Below, in pieces: positions 59,117 to 64,000 of a DNA stretch of 64,000 bases (positions within the stretch are counted from its first letter, which is position 1; every line of letters starts with the position of its first letter). Source of the DNA: an uncultured Anaerolineae bacterium. GTDB taxonomy: Bacteria; Chloroflexota; Anaerolineae; Anaerolineales; Villigracilaceae. The translations under genes and the position numbers were made by a program. The notes beneath the pieces were generated by a model. The model was not told where the DNA came from, did not search any database, and saw only the letters and a list, made by a program, of their open reading frames with translations. The DNA is taken from assembly GCA_903875215.1 (NCBI GenBank), contig CAIQVH010000010.1:62001-126000 (forward strand), written 5' to 3'.

Positions 59117-60118
59117 TTACCGTTTGATAACCGATTTCCGCTCGACGATTTCGACCGGCAAAACAACTTCCTGCGGAGCCTGCGCCCCGTCACCTGCCAA
59201 CCGTTTAATCAGCAGATTCGTCGCCTCGCGGCCCATCTCGTACGCCGGTTGGGCAGCCACCGTCAAAAAGGGATCCAGCAGCAGCGAAGCGGGAAGATCG
59301 TCAAACCCGACCACCGAAATCTCCTCCGGCACGCGGATCCCGGCTGCGCGCAGGGCTTGCATCATCCCGATGGCGATGAAGTTATTCCCGGCAAAAATCG
59401 CCGTCGGGCGCGGCTGAGCCGCCAGCGCCTGGCGTACCATGTCCTGTCCGCTCTGGATGGTGAACGCGCCATAAAAGACACTTTCAGCGTCTGAATCGAG
59501 GCCCGCTTCGCGCAGCGCCCGGCGATAACCCGTGACCCGGTCGGTGGCGGTAGCAACGTGCTCCGGCCCGGTCAGCAGCGCAATTTGACGGTGACCACGC
59601 TCCAGCAGCAGACGAGTCAACTGGTAGGCGCCGCTCTCCGAATCGCAGCGTACCGCATCAGCCAGCGGCTGCGATAGGCGCCGGTCGAGCACCACCAGCG
59701 GCACCTTAAGCATTTGCACGCGCTGAATATCCTCCAGGTCATCCCGCGCCGGGACGAGCAAGACACCATCGACGCGCTTTTGCAGTAAGGCCGTCAGGTA
59801 TTCTTCCTGTTTTTGCGGGGATTCATCGGTATTGCACAAGATGACGTGATAACCGGCCTCGCTGGCGGCATCCTCCACCCCACGCGCCACCGTCGTCCAG
59901 AAGGGATTGGTGACATCCGTCAATACCAGCGCCAGCATGCCGGTCTGCTTCCAACGCAAACTCTGCGAGAGCGAATTGGGCACATAGCCCAACTGGCTGA
60001 CCGCCGCTTCCACCTTCTGACGTGTTTCCGCGCTGATATAGCCCGTGTTGTTGATCACACGCGAAACTGTTATCGGGGCAACACCTGCCAGTTTGGCTAC
60101 TTGTCGAATGGTCGTCAT
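59117..60118 (-). CDS. LacI-family regulator 2
   Basis: 333 residues from the ATG at 60118. The HTH reads TIRQVAKLAGVAPITVSRVIN, the hinge helix YVPNSLSQSLR, and the effector domain has VLTDVTNPFWTTVARGVED and ISVVGFDDLPASLLLDP. Its promoter contains the palindrome GGTACCGGTACC just before the start codon, so autorepression is likely. It lies 84 bases upstream of the GDP-mannose epimerase gene in the same direction and is the probable regulator of that operon. Confidence 0.93.
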   Translation of the reverse strand: MTTIRQVAKLAGVAPITVSRVINNTGYISAETRQKVEAAVSQLGYVPNSLSQSLRWKQTGMLALVLTDVTNPFWTTVARGVEDAASEAGYHVILCNTDESPQKQEEYLTALLQKRVDGVLLVPARDDLEDIQRVQMLKVPLVVLDRRLSQPLADAVRCDSESGAYQLTRLLLERGHRQIALLTGPEHVATATDRVTGYRRALREAGLDSDAESVFYGAFTIQSGQDMVRQALAAQPRPTAIFAGNNFIAIGMMQALRAAGIRVPEEISVVGFDDLPASLLLDPFLTVAAQPAYEMGREATNLLIKRLAGDGAQAPQEVVLPVEIVERKSVIKR

Positions 60119-60122
60119 ATAT

Positions 60123-60134
60123 GGTACCGGTACC
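60123..60134. promoter_or_regulatory. Operator palindrome of LacI-family regulator 2
   Basis: GGTACCGGTACC, a perfect 12-bp palindrome between the -10 box and the start codon. Confidence 0.78.
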
Positions 60135-60138
60135 AGAG

Positions 60139-60168
60139 AGTATAACACAAATCCAAAGAGTGATGCAA
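60139..60168 (-). promoter_or_regulatory. Promoter of LacI-family regulator 2
   Basis: Minus strand: -35 TTGCAT (60163-60168), 18-base spacer, -10 TATACT (60139-60144). Confidence 0.7.
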
Positions 60169-60264
60169 TAACATCCGGCGGGCTTGACGAAGTGTCCTGG
60201 CTGTGGATAATTCAAAAATCCCCTGCCGCTTGAGGCAGGATGCCCACTGACAGAAAGGCCTGAC

Positions 60265-60777
60265 ATGCACATCTCTGAAGCCATCCGCACCAAACGCGCC
60301 GTGCGCGAATTTAACGGTCAACCCATCCCCGAAGCCGACCTGCTCGAGGTGGTCAATGCCGGCCGCCACGCCCAGTCATCCAAGAACAGCCAGCCCTGGC
60401 ACTTTATCGTCATCCGCGATAAGGCCACCCTGCAAGCCTTATCCACCTGCGGAACCTGGGCCGGGCATCTCGCCGGGGCCGCTTTTGCAGTCGCAATCCT
60501 GACCCCCGATCCGGCTGAGAAATTTCAGACGATGTTCGATGCGGGCCAGAGTGCCGCCTATATGCAGATCGCCGCCTGGGAGCTGGGAATCGGCTCCTGC
60601 CCGGCCTCCATTTACCAACCCGAAAAAGCCCGCGAAATTCTCGGCTTCCCAGCTGACCTGCACCTGCGCATCATGCTGTCTTTTGGCTACCCCGCCCAGG
60701 CCAGCCAACTCACCGCCGCGCCTCAGAAAGGGGGCCGCAAGCCGCTGCAGGATCTGCTACACTGGGAACACTGGTAA
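60265..60777 (+). CDS. Nitroreductase-family flavoprotein
   Basis: 170 residues. FMN-dependent nitroreductase features: AIRTKRAVREFNGQPIPE at the start (RxxRxF), SKNSQPWHFIVIRD, and GWELGIGSCPASI-like AAWELGIGSCPAS. It reduces nitro, quinone or similar groups with NAD(P)H. Substrate unknown. The gene is divergent from LacI-family regulator 2. Confidence 0.9.
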   Translation: MHISEAIRTKRAVREFNGQPIPEADLLEVVNAGRHAQSSKNSQPWHFIVIRDKATLQALSTCGTWAGHLAGAAFAVAILTPDPAEKFQTMFDAGQSAAYMQIAAWELGIGSCPASIYQPEKAREILGFPADLHLRIMLSFGYPAQASQLTAAPQKGGRKPLQDLLHWEHW

Positions 60778-60877
60778 CTGCAGCTCCCGCCAAACGCCGC
60801 TGGTTCCATATCCCCCATTTTGTGGATTTATTATGGAGAACACCCTGGAAGGTATATCAAGGTGCCAGTGATTCTGA

Positions 60878-60883
60878 TACACT
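60878..60883 (+). promoter_or_regulatory. TACACT -10 box six bases before a start codon
   Basis: TACACT at 60878-60883, spacer GACATT, ATG at 60890. Confidence 0.45.
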
Positions 60884-60889
60884 GACATT

Positions 60890-61288
60890 ATGACACCTTT
60901 AACCGTAAACCTGATTGGCTGGGCCGGAGTAGTCCTTGTCCTTCTCGCGTACGGACTCTTGTCCGTTGCATATATTGATGGCAATTCCAGGATCTACCAA
61001 TGGCTGAATGTGGCCGGAGCTGGCATGCTGGTCGTCAACTCCGCCTATTTGGGCGCCTATCCTTCCGTCGGCGTAAACGCCGCCTGGGCCGGCATTGCTG
61101 CGGCCATGCTGGTGCGCTTGTGGTGGCGCGGAGAAAACGCCCCGATGCGAATGGCAAACAAGCGTTCCCGCCCCAACCTGCCGCAGCGGCTTCAATTGAC
61201 ATATGCCGCCCTAAAAAATAAACGGCGCGAACTCGCATTAGTTCTTCAGCAGGTTCAAAAGGAGCAAAACCGCGCAAAAAGAAGGTAA
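60890..61288 (+). CDS. Small membrane protein, CBU_0592-like (copy 1)
   Basis: 132 residues. Three hydrophobic helices in the first 80 residues contain NLIGWAGVVLVLLAYGL, QWLNVAGAGMLVVNSAYLGAYPSVGVN; a basic, helical C-terminal tail of about 50 residues follows. The membrane part is clearly paralogous to the 79-residue protein at 63395-63634 (shared GAYPSVGVN and NSAY). I recall this as a CBU_0592-type family of unknown function. The tail is absent from copy 2. Confidence 0.75.
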   Translation: MTPLTVNLIGWAGVVLVLLAYGLLSVAYIDGNSRIYQWLNVAGAGMLVVNSAYLGAYPSVGVNAAWAGIAAAMLVRLWWRGENAPMRMANKRSRPNLPQRLQLTYAALKNKRRELALVLQQVQKEQNRAKRR

Positions 61289-61294
61289 AAATCT

Positions 61295-61322
61295 TTGGAT
61301 TGGGAGACAGCCGTGCTACAAT
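61295..61322 (+). promoter_or_regulatory. Promoter of the acyl-CoA synthetase gene
   Basis: -35 TTGGAT (61295-61300), 16-base spacer, -10 TACAAT (61317-61322), 30 bases before the ATG. Confidence 0.7.
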
Positions 61323-61352
61323 ACCGGCACATTCTGAAACCCTTCCAGTCCC

Positions 61353-63398
61353 ATGACCATTCAAAACTTCTTCCAACCAAAAGGCATTGCCGTCATCGGC
61401 GCGTCCTCCGACCCAGGGAAACTGGGCTATGGAGTGGCGCGCAATTTGATTCAGGGCGGTTATCCCGGCATCATTCACCTCGTCAACCCCAAGGGCGGGG
61501 CCTTGTTCGGACACTCGATGCAGCCCTCGGTCAGTCTGCTCCCCGACCCGGTCGACCTGGCCGTTATCATTGTCCCCGCGCACGCCGCGCCGCAAACTCT
61601 ACGCGAGGTGGGCCAGCGTGGCATCCACGCCGCCATCCTGACATCCGGAGGATTCAAAGAAACCGGGGCCGCAGGCGCAGCGCTCGAAGCGGAAATTCTC
61701 CAGATATGCCGGGATTACCAAATCCGGCTGATCGGACCGAACTGCATTGGTCTGCTGGATACGCATCTCCCGCTTAACACCACCTTTCTTGCCCCGCCCC
61801 CGCCCCCGTCCGGACGCCTCGCTTTTCTCTCACACTCGGGCGCTTTTTGCGCTGCCGTCATAGACTGGAGCCACGCCCAAGGATTCGGCTTCTCGCGGCT
61901 CGTCTCGCTCGGCAACCAGGCCGACGTCACCGAAACCGACCTGCTCCCCGCCATTGCCGCCGACCCTCATACCAGCGCCATATGCCTGTATCTCGAATCC
62001 ATGGCCAATGGCAGCCATTTTATTGAAACGATCCGCGAGATTTCCGCGCATAAGGCCGTTGTCGCGCTAAAAGTGGGCCGCACGCAATCCGGCCAGAAAG
62101 CCGCCGCCTCCCACACCGGCGCGCTGGCCAGCTCCGATACCGCCTTCAGCGCAGCGCTCGAAAAAGCAGGCGCTTTCCGCGCCGACACCACCGAACAGCT
62201 TTTCGACTGGGCCCAGGCCCTGGCCGCCTGTCCCCTGCCGCGCGGACGCCGCATTGGAATCTTGACCAATGCCGGCGGCCCAGGCGTCATCACCGCCGAC
62301 GCACTGGAAGCCCAGGGATTGCAACTGGCCGAATTTTCCCCGACCACCCAGGCGCAGCTGGCCAAATATTTACCAGCCGCCGGCAGCGCCCATAACCCGG
62401 TGGATATGCTCGCATCCGCTTCGCCGCAATTGTACGCCGATTGTCTGGAGACCTTGCTGGCAGATCCCGGTCTGGATGGAGTGATTGTCATCTCGCCGCC
62501 CTCACCCAACCACCCAACCGAAGACATCGCGGATGCGCTCATCCCGCTCATTCAGCAATCCAGCAAACCAGTCCTGGTGGCGCTGATGGGATTTGAGCTG
62601 ACCAGCACGGCGCGCGAACATTTCGCCGCCGCCGGCCTGCCGACCTACCCCTTCCCCGAGCGGGCCGCTTCCGCGCTGGGAATCCTCACGAAACGGGCAG
62701 CCTGGCTGGAAGCAGATCGCGCCACCACCCCCATACAGCCCGACCCGAATGGCAACCCTGCCACGCTGAGCGGGCTGCTCGAAGCTTTTGGTATCGCCAC
62801 CGCGCCGCTCAAGCTGGCCGAAACCCCCGACAAAGCGGCGGAATTCGCCACGCAGTTGGGCTTTCCGCTCGTGTTGAAGATTGCCAGCCCCGATATTCTG
62901 CACAAATCAGATATCGGCGGGGTGCTGCTGGGAATCGATTCGGCGGAAGCAGCCCGGGCGGGGTTTGACCTGCTCATGGCGCGCGCCCAAACCGCCCGCC
63001 CCCAGGCCCGCCTGGAGGGGGTACATCTCCAACGGCAAATCCCAGCCGGGCAGGAAGTGATCCTGGGAATGGTGCGCGATGCCCAGTTTGGGCCGCTGAT
63101 GATGTTTGGCTCGGGTGGCGTGGAAGTGGAGGGACTGAAAGATCTGGCATTTGCGCTGGCCCCGCTCTCCCACGCCGAGGCGGAAGAGATGCTGGAGAAA
63201 ACGTGGGCGGGCAAAAAGTTGGACGGTTTCCGCAGCATCCCGCCGGTCGACCGGGAAGCGGTCATCTCCGCCTTGATGCGCCTGTCCTGGCTGGCACTCG
63301 CCCATCCCGAAATAACCGAAATCGAGATCAACCCGCTGCGCGCTCTGCCACAGGGCGCAGTGGCAGTGGACGTTCGCGCGACAGGTTTTGACGAATGA
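61353..63398 (+). CDS. NDP-forming acyl-CoA synthetase (fused alpha-beta)
   Basis: 681 residues. The alpha part (about 1-450) has the CoA-binding GASSDPGKLGYGVARN, the LIGPNCIGL block, and ASHTGAL with the phosphorylated His. The beta part (about 465-681) is an ATP-grasp domain (GFPLVLKIASPDILHKSDIGGV, FGSGGVEVEGLKD, EIEINPLRALP). The reaction makes ATP or GTP from acetyl- or acyl-CoA, typical of sugar or peptide fermenters. No partner subunit is needed. Copy 2 of the small membrane protein begins in an ATGA overlap. Confidence 0.93.
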   Translation: MTIQNFFQPKGIAVIGASSDPGKLGYGVARNLIQGGYPGIIHLVNPKGGALFGHSMQPSVSLLPDPVDLAVIIVPAHAAPQTLREVGQRGIHAAILTSGGFKETGAAGAALEAEILQICRDYQIRLIGPNCIGLLDTHLPLNTTFLAPPPPPSGRLAFLSHSGAFCAAVIDWSHAQGFGFSRLVSLGNQADVTETDLLPAIAADPHTSAICLYLESMANGSHFIETIREISAHKAVVALKVGRTQSGQKAAASHTGALASSDTAFSAALEKAGAFRADTTEQLFDWAQALAACPLPRGRRIGILTNAGGPGVITADALEAQGLQLAEFSPTTQAQLAKYLPAAGSAHNPVDMLASASPQLYADCLETLLADPGLDGVIVISPPSPNHPTEDIADALIPLIQQSSKPVLVALMGFELTSTAREHFAAAGLPTYPFPERAASALGILTKRAAWLEADRATTPIQPDPNGNPATLSGLLEAFGIATAPLKLAETPDKAAEFATQLGFPLVLKIASPDILHKSDIGGVLLGIDSAEAARAGFDLLMARAQTARPQARLEGVHLQRQIPAGQEVILGMVRDAQFGPLMMFGSGGVEVEGLKDLAFALAPLSHAEAEEMLEKTWAGKKLDGFRSIPPVDREAVISALMRLSWLALAHPEITEIEINPLRALPQGAVAVDVRATGFDE

Positions 63399-63634
63399 AG
63401 ATACTAATCAATCTCCTTGGATGGGGCGGCACGGCCCTGCTGCTGCTGGCTTATTACCTGGTCTCGACGCGGCGCATCGAGGGCGATTCGGCTCTCTACC
63501 AGGTCCTGAACATTCTCGGCGCGCTGATGCTGATCAGCAACTCGGCATATTTTGGCGCATACCCTTCTGTGGGCGTGAATGTGGCCTGGATTGGGATTGC
63601 CCTGCTGACACTGGCACGCCGCCCTCAAAAATAA
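63395..63634 (+). CDS. Small membrane protein, CBU_0592-like (copy 2)
   Basis: 79 residues with three helices. Shares with copy 1 the pattern NLLGWGGTALLLLAYYL, YQVLNILGALMLISNSAYFGAYPSVGVNVAWIGI in pieces. It starts in an ATGA overlap with the acyl-CoA synthetase, so the two are coupled and may work together. Function unknown. Confidence 0.8.
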   Translation: MKILINLLGWGGTALLLLAYYLVSTRRIEGDSALYQVLNILGALMLISNSAYFGAYPSVGVNVAWIGIALLTLARRPQK

Positions 63635-63677
63635 CGCACCGGCAGGCCAGGTTCATTCCGATTGTGTGTGCGCGTGA

Positions 63678-63683
63678 TAAAAT
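63678..63683 (+). promoter_or_regulatory. TAAAAT -10 box six bases before a start codon
   Basis: TAAAAT at 63678-63683, spacer AAAACC, ATG at 63690. Confidence 0.5.
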
Positions 63684-63689
63684 AAAACC

Positions 63690-64000
63690 ATGAAACTCAG
63701 TTCTCTTCAAATCAACCTGCGCCGCCTGGCCATTTTTGTGGCAATTGGCATTCTGCTCGTCCTGATTCTGGACTTCAACAATCGTCTTGAAAAAGCAAGC
63801 CACCTGCAAAACCAGGCCGCAACGGTGCGCGCCGAGGGAACGGCTGTCATGGTCACACAAGTGGCATTGCAGACGGCAGCAGCGGAAGCGACCTCGCCAG
63901 CCGCCGTTGATAAATATGCCCGCGAACAAGCTCACCTGGCCAAACCTGGCGACAAGCTGGTCGCCCCTCTGCCACAACCTGGCGCCACACCCCCGCCAAC
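63690..64000 (+). CDS. FtsB/DivIC-like septum protein, truncated by the window end
   Basis: 103 residues visible, no stop before the window end. A basic N-terminus and one transmembrane helix (about 12-28) precede a heptad-like helical segment (NNRLEKASHLQNQAATV), then YAREQAHLAKPGDKLVAPLP, the C-terminal signature of septum-formation-initiator proteins (ARE-x-x-x-x-x-KPG). The tail turns Pro-rich. FtsB/DivIC-type proteins join FtsL and FtsQ/DivIB in the divisome. The C-terminus lies outside. Confidence 0.75.
   Translation, partial: MKLSSLQINLRRLAIFVAIGILLVLILDFNNRLEKASHLQNQAATVRAEGTAVMVTQVALQTAAAEATSPAAVDKYAREQAHLAKPGDKLVAPLPQPGATPPP

Overview
This window looks like a chromosomal segment of an anaerobic member of the Chloroflexota, most likely class Anaerolineae. 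The evidence is moderate GC, many secreted or membrane proteins with Thr/Pro 'TPT' linkers, a stand-alone isopentenyl phosphate kinase, formate-tetrahydrofolate ligase, an NDP-forming acyl-CoA synthetase, and no outer-membrane genes. I see no phage, transposase, CRISPR array or rRNA. The one RNA gene is tRNA-Leu(CAG); there is also one clear riboswitch.

Layout. 1-8.2 kb: a lipoprotein, a HAD phosphatase, an amidase, a polytopic membrane protein, fhs, isopentenyl phosphate kinase and a TPT-rich membrane protein. 8.2-13.5 kb: a minus-strand operon of two SPFH-like membrane proteins followed by psuK and psuG (pseudouridine degradation). 13.6-18.5 kb: a PHP phosphoesterase, a cold-shock protein, then a redox operon (two-cluster ferredoxin, FAD oxidoreductase, b-type membrane cytochrome, 20-haem cytochrome c). 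18.6-27 kb: two MFS exporters, etfAB, tRNA-Leu, speD/speE (the SpeD lacks the pyruvoyl serine), and a split glutamine-dependent NAD synthetase. 27-34 kb: a small SWIM-finger protein behind a promoter-peptide-terminator leader, an L,D-transpeptidase, a solitary DNA methyltransferase, a response regulator with a degenerate receiver, rplI, a RodZ-like protein with two HTH domains, and rimO. 34-42.5 kb: MurJ, an SDR, DUF503, folC, and a magnesium module.

The magnesium module is an M-box (ykoK) riboswitch on the minus strand upstream of a soluble MgtE-N/CBS protein and an Nramp homologue whose metal site resembles the Nramp-related magnesium transporters. 43-44 kb holds an acetylpolyamine amidohydrolase-like deacetylase, and 44-47 kb a large S41 protease lipoprotein.

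47-60 kb is sugar metabolism. A DeoR regulator, a ribose-type ABC importer, L-fucose isomerase and L-fucose mutarotase form one operon. Next to it, between two LacI regulators with visible operators, is a four-gene operon: a GDP-mannose 3,5-epimerase with the plant-type active site, an HddA/fucokinase-like GHMP kinase, a tandem HxGH nucleotidyltransferase, and a homologue of the plant GDP-L-galactose phosphorylase VTC2. The epimerase plus phosphorylase pair matches two consecutive steps of the plant L-galactose route to vitamin C. This is the best candidate for an undescribed bacterial system. 60-64 kb: a nitroreductase, a fused NDP-forming acyl-CoA synthetase flanked by two paralogous small membrane proteins, and the start of an FtsB/DivIC-like protein cut by the window end.

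Several genes have a -10 box 6-8 bases upstream of the start codon, so leaderless transcription appears common here. All function calls come from reading motifs by eye; no database search was possible.
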